Positions 17,423-26,162 of a DNA stretch of 64,000 nt are shown here, one piece after another. The stretch comes from CAYUJH01 sp964394585 (GTDB taxonomy: Bacteria; Bacteroidota; Bacteroidia; Cytophagales; Flammeovirgaceae). The translations under genes and the position numbers were made by a program. The notes under the pieces are model-generated. The model was not told where the DNA came from and searched no databases. It was given only the letters and a program-made list of their open reading frames with translations. How positions within the stretch are numbered: the first letter of the stretch is position 1; every line of letters begins with the position of its first letter. The stretch covers positions 1 to 64,000 of the forward strand of contig CAYMYI010000003.1 in NCBI GenBank assembly GCA_964394585.1, in the 5' to 3' direction.

Positions 17423-18263
17423 TTACAGGTAGTTCAATCGGTGCTTAAAGTAGGTGGTTAGCAAAATCAGCATTTTTTTGAAGTCTGGAACGCGGATACG
17501 TTCGCTAAGCACTACTTTAGTGGAAGCGGAGCGTATTTTATCGAATAATTTCAGGTAATAGGTATAGGCAAGATAAACGCCGGCTCTTGCCGTTTTGGGC
17601 AATCGAATGATGCCCTCGTAAGCGGCGTCAAAATCTTTCTGGATGTCGGCTTCAATCGCGGCTTTGGCATCCGTATTAAAATCAGTGAAGTCTACGCCGG
17701 GGAAATATACTCTGCCACGTTCTTGGTAATCGCTTTTCATATCGCGTAAGAAGTTCACTTTTTGGAATGCTGAACCCAAACGGCGAGCCGGTTCTTTCAA
17801 CGATTGATATTGCGCTTCATCGCCTTGGCAGAAAACTTTTAGGCACATAAGCCCTACCACTTCTGCTGNNNNNNNNNNTCTGCTGAGCCATAGATATACT
17901 CTTGGTAGCGGCTGTCATCGTAGCGGTTTTCGTATAAATCCATTTCCATGCTCACTAAAAATGCTTCGATAAGAGCACGATCAATACGAAACTGATGCAC
18001 CACCTTCTGGAAGGAATGCAGCACTGGGTTAAGGCTAATTTTTTCATCGATAGCGCGCCAAGTGTCTTCTCTGAAACGGTTGAGGAGTTTTTCTTTGTCG
18101 AACTCGTGGAAGGTATCGACAATTTCGTCGGCATAGCGTACAAAGCCATAAATGGCATAGATAGGGTAGTGCAACGATTTATCGAGCGTCTGAATCCCCA
18201 ACGTAAAAGAGGTGCTGTAATGTTGGGTGATGAGCTTGCTACACTTGAAAGTGGTTAGGTCGT
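17423..18263 (-). CDS. crtB: Phytoene/squalene synthase family protein, interrupted by an N run, 5' end in a gap
   Basis: Head-to-head prenyl transferase, probably phytoene synthase for carotenoids. Two Asp-rich motifs are seen: DEIVD (in RYADEIVDTFH) and DMKSD (in NFLRDMKSDYQERGRVYFP). Upstream of the nominal frame, the reading continues as TFKCSKLITQHYSTSFTLGI, the usual family N-terminus, so the start codon lies in or beyond the gap at 18264-18273. The second gap at 17869-17878 is flanked by two copies of CAGCAGA; merging them gives YGSAEVVGLMCLKVF, in frame. The gene is therefore likely intact. It precedes waaA on the same strand. Confidence 0.9.
17869..17878. other. Assembly gap (10 N) inside crtB
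   Basis: Both flanks carry the same 7-base end (CAGCAGA on the minus strand). Merging them restores the crtB frame, so the N run likely conceals an overlap. Confidence 0.95.
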
Positions 18264-18273
18264 NNNNNNNNNN
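18264..18273. other. Assembly gap (10 N) at the crtB 5' end
   Basis: The crtB start codon is hidden here. The flanks share at most one base, so sequence may really be missing; the true start cannot be read. Confidence 0.9.
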
Positions 18274-18359
18274 TATAAAAGCAATCTTAGGCTTTTTTGT
18301 TTACAGTTTGGTATAGGAACGTATTGGTTTTAGATATATGCTTGTGGTCGACTTTACTT

Positions 18360-18408
18360 CAAAGAAAGAAAAGCAGGATAACTATCTTTAAAAAGAAGGT
18401 ATCCTGCT
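18360..18408 (-). terminator. Rho-independent terminator of the peroxiredoxin gene
   Basis: On the minus strand AGCAGGATA pairs with TATCCTGCT (perfect 9-bp stem, 18372-18408) with a smaller inner hairpin, and the downstream tract is TTTTCTTTCTTT. It lies 28 bp after the peroxiredoxin stop. Confidence 0.75.
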
Positions 18409-18436
18409 CGAATTTTCTACTATAACCTTGTATTTA

Positions 18437-19153
18437 CTATTTCTTCTTCAATACTGCATCCAAAACGGTGTTTTTATCGAGTTTTTTGGTGCAAAAAAAC
18501 CAATCTTTACAGTCGATATCACCATCTTCCATTCTTTCTTTTGCACTACCACACGAGCCGGCAGGACCAATAATTACATCGTCGCCGGGTCTCCAATCGG
18601 CAGGAGTAGCAATACCGAATTCATCGGCGGTTTGCAAAGCAATTAGCACGCGGTACAACTCGTCAAAATTGCGCCCTAAACTTAGTGGATAATAGATTAT
18701 GGTTCGGATGATTCCTTTTGGATCTACAAAAAATACGGCTCGTACCGCTTTCGTTGAGTCTTCATTGGGCTGTATCATCCCGTATTTTTTGGCAACGTCC
18801 ATTTTGATGTCTTCAATCAATGGGAAGGTTACTTCGATATCTTTCATGCCCTTATACTCAATCTTCTCTTTGATAGTTCGTAGCCATGCAATATGGCTGT
18901 ATAATCCATCAATCGAAAGACCAATTAGCTCGCAGTTTGCTTCATTGAACTTTTCTTCTAAATGTGCAAAGGTCATGAATTCCGAAGTGCATACAGGGGT
19001 AAAATCAGCAGGGTGACTGAACAATATAGCCCATTTGCCTTTGTAATCTGAAGGGAAATTAATATCTCCCTGAGTAGTTACTGCTGTAAATTCTGGAGCC
19101 GGATCGCCAATGCGAGGCATGCTGTACAAAGTTTCTGTTGTTTGATTTTCCAT
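18437..19153 (-). CDS. Peroxiredoxin, 1-Cys/Prx6-like
   Basis: Thiol peroxidase that reduces H2O2 and organic peroxides in the cytoplasm. The ATG at 19153 (MENQTTETLY) is chosen over a longer frame whose extra N-terminus is not conserved; this yields 238 residues. The peroxidatic Cys55 is in HPADFTPVCTSEF. A C-terminal SCGSAKE near residue 205 holds a second Cys that could resolve it. The gene diverges from oxyR, and a 22-bp-periodic TCTATA array lies between them. A terminator follows. Confidence 0.93.
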   Translation of the reverse strand: MENQTTETLYSMPRIGDPAPEFTAVTTQGDINFPSDYKGKWAILFSHPADFTPVCTSEFMTFAHLEEKFNEANCELIGLSIDGLYSHIAWLRTIKEKIEYKGMKDIEVTFPLIEDIKMDVAKKYGMIQPNEDSTKAVRAVFFVDPKGIIRTIIYYPLSLGRNFDELYRVLIALQTADEFGIATPADWRPGDDVIIGPAGSCGSAKERMEDGDIDCKDWFFCTKKLDKNTVLDAVLKKK

Positions 19154-19204
19154 AGGTAAAAAAAATTTGGGGTTGATTACTGATGTAAATTTAACAGTCA
19201 TACT

Positions 19205-19255
19205 TCTATAGACCATGAAAAAAATTTCTATAGTTGCTATTCAAAATATCTATAT
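19205..19255. promoter_or_regulatory. Putative OxyR operator between peroxiredoxin and oxyR
   Basis: TCTATAG at 19205, TCTATAG at 19227 and TCTATAT at 19249 recur at exactly 22-bp spacing. The E. coli OxyR tetramer site has ATAG half-sites repeating every 22 bp, so the spacing fits. The complementary CTAT half-sites are not perfect. It covers the whole divergent promoter region. Confidence 0.5.
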
Positions 19256-19261
19256 GGAACT

Positions 19262-20215
19262 ATGAACCTACAACAACTTGAATACATTGTGGCGCTCGAC
19301 CGTACCAAAAACTTTAGCAAAGCTGCCGAAAGCTGTAACATTACGCAGGCAACCCTAAGCACGATGGTGAAAAAACTAGAAGAAGAGCTAGATTTAGTGA
19401 TTTTTGACCGTAAGTCGAATCCTATCATCACCACCGACTGTGGTAAAGAAATCGTTAGCCTTGCTAAGCAAGCCATTCACCAGGCGCATCGAATTAAAGA
19501 AATGGCACTTACGGTAAAGCAAGTAATTGAAGGAACGATTCGAATTGGGGTAATCCCTACGGTGGCAAACAGTTTGCTAAAAATTATTGCGCACCCCCTA
19601 CAGCATACTTACCCCGATTTAGCCATTGAGTATACGGAAGTTACCACCGAGCATATTTTACACCAGTTGAAAGAAAACCAACTCGATGTAGGCATCATCT
19701 CCACGCCCTATCCCTATAAAGATTCTTTTGAAGAAGAAATCTTGTATTACGAAAAGCTGTTTGTGTTTGGCGATGTGGAAGACGGCCGAGAATATATTGT
19801 GCCTGAGGTGATTAAGAGTAAAAAGATATGGCTGCTAGAAGAAGGTAATTGCCTGCGCGACCAAGTGGTTTCGTTATGCGATTTGAAGCCGAAGAAAATT
19901 CAAGAGAATGTTGCGTTTAAAACAAGTTCTTTAGAAACGCTTCTGAGTGTGGTGGAAAATTTTGGAGGGCTAACACTCATCCCTGAATTGTATACCCAAC
20001 AGCTTAGCGAGAATCGCCGCCAAAAGCTTTCCGATTTTCAAGCGCCATACCCAGTGCGGGAAGTAAGTTTAGTGTACTACCGACCCTATGCAAAGCATCG
20101 ACTCATCCATTTGTTAACGAAAGAAATTGCCAACTATGTAGCGCCTCTTCTAACTACTACGCATTTGAAAAGTAGCGAGCAGGCGATCGTTATCAACGAG
20201 TANNNNNNNNNNTAA
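19262..20215 (+). CDS. oxyR: LysR-family peroxide sensor OxyR
   Basis: 313 residues: N-terminal winged helix (MNLQQLEYIVALDRTKNFSKAAES...) and a LysR substrate domain. Cys197 and Cys206 in EGNCLRDQVVSLC sit nine residues apart, as do the redox pair Cys199/Cys208 of E. coli OxyR, with the same CLRDQ context. The gene diverges from peroxiredoxin. The 3' end touches the N run at 20203-20212: the frame reads GAG-TA before the gap and TAAGG after it, so a 2-base overlap would yield TAA directly after VINE. Confidence 0.93.
   Translation: MNLQQLEYIVALDRTKNFSKAAESCNITQATLSTMVKKLEEELDLVIFDRKSNPIITTDCGKEIVSLAKQAIHQAHRIKEMALTVKQVIEGTIRIGVIPTVANSLLKIIAHPLQHTYPDLAIEYTEVTTEHILHQLKENQLDVGIISTPYPYKDSFEEEILYYEKLFVFGDVEDGREYIVPEVIKSKKIWLLEEGNCLRDQVVSLCDLKPKKIQENVAFKTSSLETLLSVVENFGGLTLIPELYTQQLSENRRQKLSDFQAPYPVREVSLVYYRPYAKHRLIHLLTKEIANYVAPLLTTTHLKSSEQAIVINEXXXX
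20203..20212. other. Assembly gap (10 N) at the oxyR stop codon
   Basis: The left flank ends in TA and the right begins with TAA; merging the shared TA places a TAA stop in frame. The overlap is short, so the inference is weaker than for the gaps at 1551 and 17869. Confidence 0.75.
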
Positions 20216-20253
20216 GGTGAGCGCTTACGTTGTAGGGTAAAGCTTTTCTTTAA

Positions 20254-20282
20254 TTGGAAATAAAAGGCTTATCCTAACTTTG
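20254..20282 (+). promoter_or_regulatory. Bacteroidota-type promoter upstream of the parvulin gene
   Basis: A TTG (20254-20256), an 18-bp spacer, and TAACTTTG (20275-20282), matching TTG-N17-23-TAnnTTTG. The expected start is near 20289, which agrees with the ATG at 20332 as the true start and rejects the ATG at 20290. Confidence 0.6.
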
Positions 20283-20331
20283 CACCTAAATGAATTACTG
20301 TAAAAATCACAGCCATTATATCAGCTTACTT

Positions 20332-22548
20332 ATGAAATTCTTTCAAACGGTCATAATAGTTTTTGGAATAGGTATGAGTGCCACTATGCAGGCACAAACG
20401 TTGGCAACTTTGGGCGACTATCCTATTTCTTTAGAGTCGTTTCAGTATTTATACCACAAAAATCATCAGGATTCAGCCAATGCATATACCCAAAAAAGTT
20501 TAGAGGCGTACCTCCCGCTCTTTATCAATTTTAAGTTAAAAGTACTCGAAGCCAAAGCCCTAGAATTAGGAAATACAGCCGCTTTCCGACAAGAGTTTGA
20601 AACGTACCGCCGCCAGCTTGCCAAGCCCTATCTTACCGATACCAGCAGCATGGCGTCCTTGTTAGCAGAAGCGTACGAACGCATGCAGTATGAAGTGCGC
20701 GCTTCGCACATTTTGGTGCAAGTGCCCCCCGATACCGATACTACCGAAGCCTACAAGAAAGTCCGATCGATTCATCAAAAGGCTTTACAAACCGACAATT
20801 TTGGCGCACTAGCCGCTGAATATTCAGAAGACCCTTCTGCAAAATTTACCCAAGGCGATTTAGGATATTTCACTGCGTTGCAGATGGTGTATCCGTTTGA
20901 GAATGCAGCCTACACCACCGCAGTTGGTGAGGTTTCGGAGCCTGTCCGTTCGCAATTTGGTTACCATGTACTGAAAGTAACTGATAAGCGACCTAATCGA
21001 GGGTCGGTACGAGTGGCGCACCTAATGCTTAAGCAACCGGATAACCCTGCCGACTCTGCCGAAGTGCGCCAAAACATAGAGCAGCTTTATACACAATTAG
21101 TGCAAGATACTTCCCGCTGGAAAGATCTATGTCGGCAATTTTCCGATGATTTAGCCACCAAAGCAAATGCCGGGATTTTGCCATGGTTTTCGGTGGGGCA
21201 AATGCCAGCACCCTTTACCGATGCCGCATTTACATTGCAGGAAGAAGGCGCTATTAGCCGCCCTGTACAAACTCGTTTTGGTTGGCACATTGTTCGGCTA
21301 CTAGACAAACGTTCTTTGGCACCTCTTTCCGAAATGAGTGAAACATTGAAGCAGCGCATTCGGCAAGACTCTCGCATCCAAGTACGCCATGCTTCATTTA
21401 TAGAAAGGTTGAAAGCGGCGCATCAATATCAAGAAAATAAAGAAGCGATTGCCGATGCCTATACCGTTTTTGATAGCACACTCTTGCAAGGTACTTGGCA
21501 CTTAGATAAAGCAAAATCTGGTAAGCCAGTCATCTTATTTTCTTTAAAGGATACTTCCTTTTCAAACACAGATTTTTTTCGGTTTGTAGAAGAACGCCAA
21601 CGTCCGAATGCCACCACTATGGGCGTAGTGAACTATGCTCGTGGATTGTTCAATTCCTTTGTAGAAACACAAGTAATTGCAGCAGAAGAGAATCTCCTCC
21701 CCGAAAAGTACCCCGAATACCGTTTGCTGTTACAAGAATACCAAGAAGGAATGTTGTTCTTTGAAATTATGCAGCAGAACGTGTGGGAACGTGCCGCTAC
21801 CGATAGTGCAGGGTTAGCTACGTTTTATAAACAGCGAGCTCCTGAATACACCTGGGGCAAGCGAGTAAACGGCATGATTGCACATGCAATTTCGGCAGCT
21901 TTACGCGATTCTGTTCGCATGGCATTAGAAAATGAAACGTTTCCGACACAACAATCACGACAAGTTTTTGAGGTACAGATTGATACCGCAAAACAAGATT
22001 TTACTGCCAGCACACAAACGGAATTGGGAAATGTTATACGTACTTTACGGCGTAATCCTGATTATGTGGCGCACATTCGGACATCTGAAACACTTGCGAT
22101 ATGGCAAGAAACCTTGCAGAATTTCTTTGGGCAACAGCGCTTAGCGAGCAATCGGTTCAAATTTGAACCAGCTAATATTAACGACAACGAAATACATGTA
22201 ACCTATCGGTCTACCGCGGTAAATGCACTCGAAGCTACATTAAACCAACGGCACTCTCCGCTAGCCGTACAAATTACAGAAGGATGGCAAGAAGTTGCAG
22301 CCCACGAAGCATTGCAAAACATTGAGCTAACTCAGGGAGAACACCAAACTATACTGAATGGGCGTTTCTACTATGTGAAAATAGATGAGATACAACCTCC
22401 TCGACAAAAGACTTTTGAAGAGGCTAAAGGGCAAGCAATCTCCGATTATCAAACTTACTTAGAAGAACAGTGGCTTAAATCGCTACGGGAAAAGTATCCT
22501 GTAAGCATCAATAGAAAGGTTTTAAGCTCCTTAGTTAAAAAACCATGA
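20332..22548 (+). CDS. Periplasmic peptidyl-prolyl isomerase with two parvulin domains (SurA-like)
   Basis: 738 residues from the ATG at 20332; this start gives a clean signal peptide ending MQAQ. An N-terminal chaperone-like helical region is followed by two rotamase domains, the first with VRASHILVQV...GDLGYF...FGYHVLKV, the second with VRVAHLMLKQ...GILPWF...FGWHIVRL. The long C-terminal part (~400 residues) resembles the third, degenerate parvulin unit seen in Bacteroidota PpiC/SurA proteins. It would aid folding of outer-membrane proteins. A promoter is directly upstream. Confidence 0.9.
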   Translation: MKFFQTVIIVFGIGMSATMQAQTLATLGDYPISLESFQYLYHKNHQDSANAYTQKSLEAYLPLFINFKLKVLEAKALELGNTAAFRQEFETYRRQLAKPYLTDTSSMASLLAEAYERMQYEVRASHILVQVPPDTDTTEAYKKVRSIHQKALQTDNFGALAAEYSEDPSAKFTQGDLGYFTALQMVYPFENAAYTTAVGEVSEPVRSQFGYHVLKVTDKRPNRGSVRVAHLMLKQPDNPADSAEVRQNIEQLYTQLVQDTSRWKDLCRQFSDDLATKANAGILPWFSVGQMPAPFTDAAFTLQEEGAISRPVQTRFGWHIVRLLDKRSLAPLSEMSETLKQRIRQDSRIQVRHASFIERLKAAHQYQENKEAIADAYTVFDSTLLQGTWHLDKAKSGKPVILFSLKDTSFSNTDFFRFVEERQRPNATTMGVVNYARGLFNSFVETQVIAAEENLLPEKYPEYRLLLQEYQEGMLFFEIMQQNVWERAATDSAGLATFYKQRAPEYTWGKRVNGMIAHAISAALRDSVRMALENETFPTQQSRQVFEVQIDTAKQDFTASTQTELGNVIRTLRRNPDYVAHIRTSETLAIWQETLQNFFGQQRLASNRFKFEPANINDNEIHVTYRSTAVNALEATLNQRHSPLAVQITEGWQEVAAHEALQNIELTQGEHQTILNGRFYYVKIDEIQPPRQKTFEEAKGQAISDYQTYLEEQWLKSLREKYPVSINRKVLSSLVKKP

Positions 22549-22688
22549 CAAAGCATTTAACTTTATATGAATACAGGGCGGTTTGTACTTAAAGGGCTAT
22601 ATTAATCATAATTTTACACAAGGTGTGTGCATTAAAAATATTTGCTAATGCATATGGCTTGTTTTTGCAACTACAACCTTAATCGGAC

Positions 22689-23381
22689 ATGGCAAAGAAT
22701 AATCATAAAATTTTAGTTGTAGATGATGAGACCGACATCGTAGAGATGCTCAGCTACAATTTAGAAAAAGAAGGGTATCAGGTAAAAGCAGCGAATGATG
22801 GCAGGGCTGCAGTGGAAAAAGCTAAAAAGTTTAAGCCCGACCTGATTTTGATGGATATCATGATGCCGATTATGGATGGCGTAGAGGCTTGCCGTCAGAT
22901 TAAGGAAACCCCGGATTTAGCCAATACCTTTATCATATTTTTAACGGCACGTACCGAAGAGTACTCCGAAGTAGCTGCGTTTGATGTTGGTGCCGACGAT
23001 TACCTCACCAAGCCTATAAAGCCCCGAGCGTTACTAAGCCGTATTGAAGCTTATTTCCGTCGGCAGAACAAAAAACTGAAATCAGAGCTGGATATCGTCA
23101 AAATTGGCAAGTTCACCATCGATAAATCGAGCTATTTGCTCAAAATAAACGAAGAACCGATTTCTCTACCCAAAAAAGAGTTTGAGTTATTGTATTTCTT
23201 AGCCGAAACCCCAGGGAAAGTATTTAGTCGCGATGAACTCCTTCAAAACATTTGGGGGTCTGATGTGTACGTTTTGGCACGCACGGTAGATGTGCACATC
23301 CGCCGTGTTCGCGAAAAAATTGGAAGCGAATACATCAAAACTGTAAAAGGAGTAGGGTATAAGTTTGAGTACAACGAATAG
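22689..23381 (+). CDS. OmpR/PhoB-family response regulator
   Basis: 230 residues: receiver domain with VVDDE, phospho-acceptor Asp56 in LILMDIMMP and Lys in YLTKPIKPRALL, then a winged-helix DNA-binding domain (LPKKEFELLYFLAETPGKV, ARTVDVHIRRVREKI, TVKGVGYKF). It overlaps the kinase gene by 17 bp. PhoB-like by similarity, but no pho or pst genes are nearby, so the stimulus is open. Confidence 0.9.
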   Translation: MAKNNHKILVVDDETDIVEMLSYNLEKEGYQVKAANDGRAAVEKAKKFKPDLILMDIMMPIMDGVEACRQIKETPDLANTFIIFLTARTEEYSEVAAFDVGADDYLTKPIKPRALLSRIEAYFRRQNKKLKSELDIVKIGKFTIDKSSYLLKINEEPISLPKKEFELLYFLAETPGKVFSRDELLQNIWGSDVYVLARTVDVHIRRVREKIGSEYIKTVKGVGYKFEYNE

Positions 23382-24453
23382 CCCTTATGTGATGCTCATT
23401 AGTTCAAAAGCCGTAGCATTACTGTTAGCTAGTTGCATCAGCCTTGTTACATTGGCGTTTTTATCCTTAGTCGATGGAGTTTCCGGTACGGCACAATTTG
23501 TTGCAGGTGCTATCTCGTTTGCTTCCTCGTTTATTTGCACCTACGTTACTCTAGAGTTTTTGATATTTCGGCAAGTAGAACGGATTTACTCTGAGTTGAG
23601 CAAATCGCAATTGACAGAGCTGAAAAAGTACGCTAGAGAACTGAACCTATCTGCTAACCCGTTCAAACGAGTGCAACAAGAAATTACCCACTACACCAAA
23701 GTAAAAGGCAGAGAAATTGCCGAACTAAAAAGGCTAGAGCTATACCGCAGAGAGTTTATTGCCAATGTATCGCACGAGCTGAAAACCCCTATTTTTGCGG
23801 CACAAGGGTATATCCTTACATTGCTCGATGGCGCTATGAACGACGATGCCGTCAAACATAAATTTTTGAAAAAAGCCGCCAAAAGTCTCAATCAGCTCGA
23901 TGCGCTAGTACAAGATTTGCTCACGCTATCGCAAATTGAATCGGGGGTAATCACCATGAAATTTGAGACGTTTAATCTTGAGATGCTTACTCAAGATGTA
24001 TTCGACCAACTAGAACGCAAAGCCGAAAAAAAAGGTATTATCCTGAAAATGGAAAAACGCAACCTTAACGAGGTAGAAGTATATGCCGATTATAATCGGA
24101 TAGGGCAAGTACTTATCAACCTGATTGGTAATGCGATAAAATATCACCAAGGGAATGGCTGGGTTTCGGTTACCTTTGAAAATAATGATAATGTTGTAGC
24201 AGTTTCCGTTGCCGATAATGGGTTTGGCATTGCCGACGAACACCTAGGGCGCATCTTTGAACGATTCTACCGAATTGATAAGAGCCGATCAAAAAAACAA
24301 GGGGGGACAGGTTTGGGTTTAGCCATTGTAAAGCATATTTTGGAAGGGCATAACACCAAAATCCAAGTAGAAAGTAGCGAAGGAGAAGGAACGAGTTTCT
24401 TCTTTAGCTTACAAAAGCCTCAAAAGACGCATGAAACCCTTGAATCTGCCTGA
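23365..24453 (+). CDS. Sensor histidine kinase (PhoR-like)
   Basis: 362 residues. Two N-terminal transmembrane helices (about 14-36 and 44-68) with almost no periplasmic loop, then a coiled linker, the H box FIANVSHELKTPIFAAQG (His137), and the ATPase motifs LIGNAIKYH, DNGFGI, FERFYR and GTGLGL. Translation begins inside the regulator gene, or at Met10 (23392). The 3' end overlaps the RluA gene by 23 bp, so the four genes to 25908 form one tight operon. Confidence 0.9.
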   Translation: MSTTNSPYVMLISSKAVALLLASCISLVTLAFLSLVDGVSGTAQFVAGAISFASSFICTYVTLEFLIFRQVERIYSELSKSQLTELKKYARELNLSANPFKRVQQEITHYTKVKGREIAELKRLELYRREFIANVSHELKTPIFAAQGYILTLLDGAMNDDAVKHKFLKKAAKSLNQLDALVQDLLTLSQIESGVITMKFETFNLEMLTQDVFDQLERKAEKKGIILKMEKRNLNEVEVYADYNRIGQVLINLIGNAIKYHQGNGWVSVTFENNDNVVAVSVADNGFGIADEHLGRIFERFYRIDKSRSKKQGGTGLGLAIVKHILEGHNTKIQVESSEGEGTSFFFSLQKPQKTHETLESA

Positions 24454-25147
24454 ACTCATCTTGTTTGAAGATGATGACTTTGTGGTAATTAATAAACCAC
24501 CTTTTTTAGCTACCCTCGATGAACGCGATACCACTCGGCTGAGCACTCTTCAACTTTTACAAGAGCAGTACCCCGATATACAATTGGCACACCGGCTCGA
24601 TAAAGAAACCTCCGGGGTGCTTGCTGCGGCCAAACACCCTGAAGCATATCGGCATCTTTCGTTGCAGTTTCAACACCGCCAAGTTGAAAAACGTTACCAT
24701 GCTGTGGTGAATGGCATTTGGCATTTCCAACAAGAGAAAGTTACGTGGCCCATAGCCGTTTCGAACCGAGGGAATGTCCGTATCGATACCATCGAAGGAA
24801 AACCTTCGGAAACCTGGTTTAACACACTAAAAACATTTCGGCAACACACATTGCTAGAATGCCTGCCTGTAACCGGTCGTATGCATCAAATCCGTATTCA
24901 TCTGGCATCGCTACAAGCACCTATTTGCGCCGATATTTTGTACGGAGGAACCTTCACCTATCTTTCAGAAATTAAACGCAACTTTAAACTCAAAAAAGGC
25001 ACGGAAGAGTTGCCGTTAATGGGGCGGGTTGCCCTACATGCACAATCGCTTATCTTTGCTGATTTGCAAGGGAATCGGCAAAGTGTTGAAGCTCCCTATC
25101 CTAAAGATTTGCGTGCATTTCTCCGACAGTTGGAACTCAACTCATGA
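24431..25147 (+). CDS. RluA-family pseudouridine synthase
   Basis: 238 residues, no S4 domain. The catalytic HRLDKETSG motif is clear, followed by VEKRYHAVVNG and GRMHQIRIHL. It modifies rRNA or tRNA uridines; which site cannot be told. It overlaps the kinase upstream and the LpxH gene downstream by 4 bp (ATGA). Confidence 0.93.
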   Translation: MKPLNLPELILFEDDDFVVINKPPFLATLDERDTTRLSTLQLLQEQYPDIQLAHRLDKETSGVLAAAKHPEAYRHLSLQFQHRQVEKRYHAVVNGIWHFQQEKVTWPIAVSNRGNVRIDTIEGKPSETWFNTLKTFRQHTLLECLPVTGRMHQIRIHLASLQAPICADILYGGTFTYLSEIKRNFKLKKGTEELPLMGRVALHAQSLIFADLQGNRQSVEAPYPKDLRAFLRQLELNS

Positions 25148-25908
25148 ATATTTCCTTTGATACGCCCCAAAAAATATACTTTGCTTCTGACTTCCATTTA
25201 GGGGCACCATCCTCTGCGGAAAGCCGTGTAAGAGAGGAGCGTATAGTAACTTGGCTGGAACGCATTCGCCAAGATGCTGCACATCTATTTTTAATGGGCG
25301 ATATCTTTGATTTCTGGTTTGAATACAAAACCGTAGTCCCCAAAGGCTTCCTCCGCTTTTTGGGGAAACTAACCGAACTGCGCTCTCAGCAAATTCCTGT
25401 TACAGTGTTTACCGGCAACCACGATATGTGGATGTTTGGCTATTTAGCAGAAGAACTAGGCGTTACTATCAAACGGCACCCTGAAACCTACCAAATAGGC
25501 GATGCTTCCTTTTATCTTGCACATGGCGATGGGTTAGGCCCAGGGGATTCGTTCTATAAGAATCTCAAAAAAGTTTTTGAACACCCGTTTTTTCATTGGC
25601 TTTTTCGCAATGTCCATCCCGATGTTGGAATCCGCATTGCCACGGCATGGTCGGGGCGTAGTCGCAAAAAAAATAGCCACCTTGATGCCGGCTTCCTTGG
25701 TGAAGATGAATGGCTGTGGCAATATGCTAAAGAAATTGAAGCGCAAAAACATCACGATTATTACGTGTTTGGGCATCGGCATTTGCCTTTAGAACTATCG
25801 GTAGGCACTAAAAGCCGATACATCAACCTTGGCGAATGGATTCAGTACAATACCTACGCAGTGTTTGACGGCACTGAACTAAAGCTTTGTACATTTAGCC
25901 AGTCGTAA
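25144..25908 (+). CDS. lpxH: UDP-2,3-diacylglucosamine diphosphatase (LpxH-like)
   Basis: Calcineurin-like metallophosphoesterase of lipid A synthesis, 254 residues. The metal motifs appear in order: ASDFHLG, MGDIFDFW, GNHD, AHGDG and GHRH. DFWFEY and the YINLGEW end match the LpxH group. It acts at the cytoplasmic membrane, making lipid X, the step before LpxB. Together with waaA it shows LPS synthesis. Confidence 0.9.
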   Translation: MNISFDTPQKIYFASDFHLGAPSSAESRVREERIVTWLERIRQDAAHLFLMGDIFDFWFEYKTVVPKGFLRFLGKLTELRSQQIPVTVFTGNHDMWMFGYLAEELGVTIKRHPETYQIGDASFYLAHGDGLGPGDSFYKNLKKVFEHPFFHWLFRNVHPDVGIRIATAWSGRSRKKNSHLDAGFLGEDEWLWQYAKEIEAQKHHDYYVFGHRHLPLELSVGTKSRYINLGEWIQYNTYAVFDGTELKLCTFSQS

Positions 25909-25909
25909 C

Positions 25910-26041
25910 TCAGCGCATATTTCGTAGAAACATCCGTTTGGGTTTCACGTCTTTGCTAAAACGAATGATGAGACTATACAATAAGCCGCTGCTTTCAAAA
26001 ACACCTTGACCTACAGGGCACAAAAGGTGTACAAATCGCAT
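25910..26041 (-). CDS. Possible small ORF in the lpxH-barrel intergenic spacer
   Basis: 43 codons on the minus strand (starting MRFVHLLCPVGQGVF and ending in MFLRNMR). Nothing else occupies this 254-bp spacer (25909-26162). The composition is protein-like with a basic end, but there is no clear promoter or ribosome-binding site and the length allows chance. Listed as a candidate only. Confidence 0.22.
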   Translation of the reverse strand: MRFVHLLCPVGQGVFESSGLLYSLIIRFSKDVKPKRMFLRNMR

Positions 26042-26162
26042 TGTTCATATACTCAAAAGAAATTAATTTGAGAAAGTTGACTCTTGTAAATATTTGAAAA
26101 TCAATCTAATGAAATTCAGGAAGTCTTTGGAATATATCTATCTTACATGATACACTAAGCTT

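Noticed and set aside
17854..18201. Two separate crtB fragments as a pseudogene
   Set aside because: Merging the 7-base overlap at the N run gives one intact frame, so there is no evidence for a real frameshift.
20290..20331. Upstream ATG start for the parvulin protein
   Set aside because: It would begin one base after the expected transcription start and precede the signal peptide; ATG at 20332 fits better.
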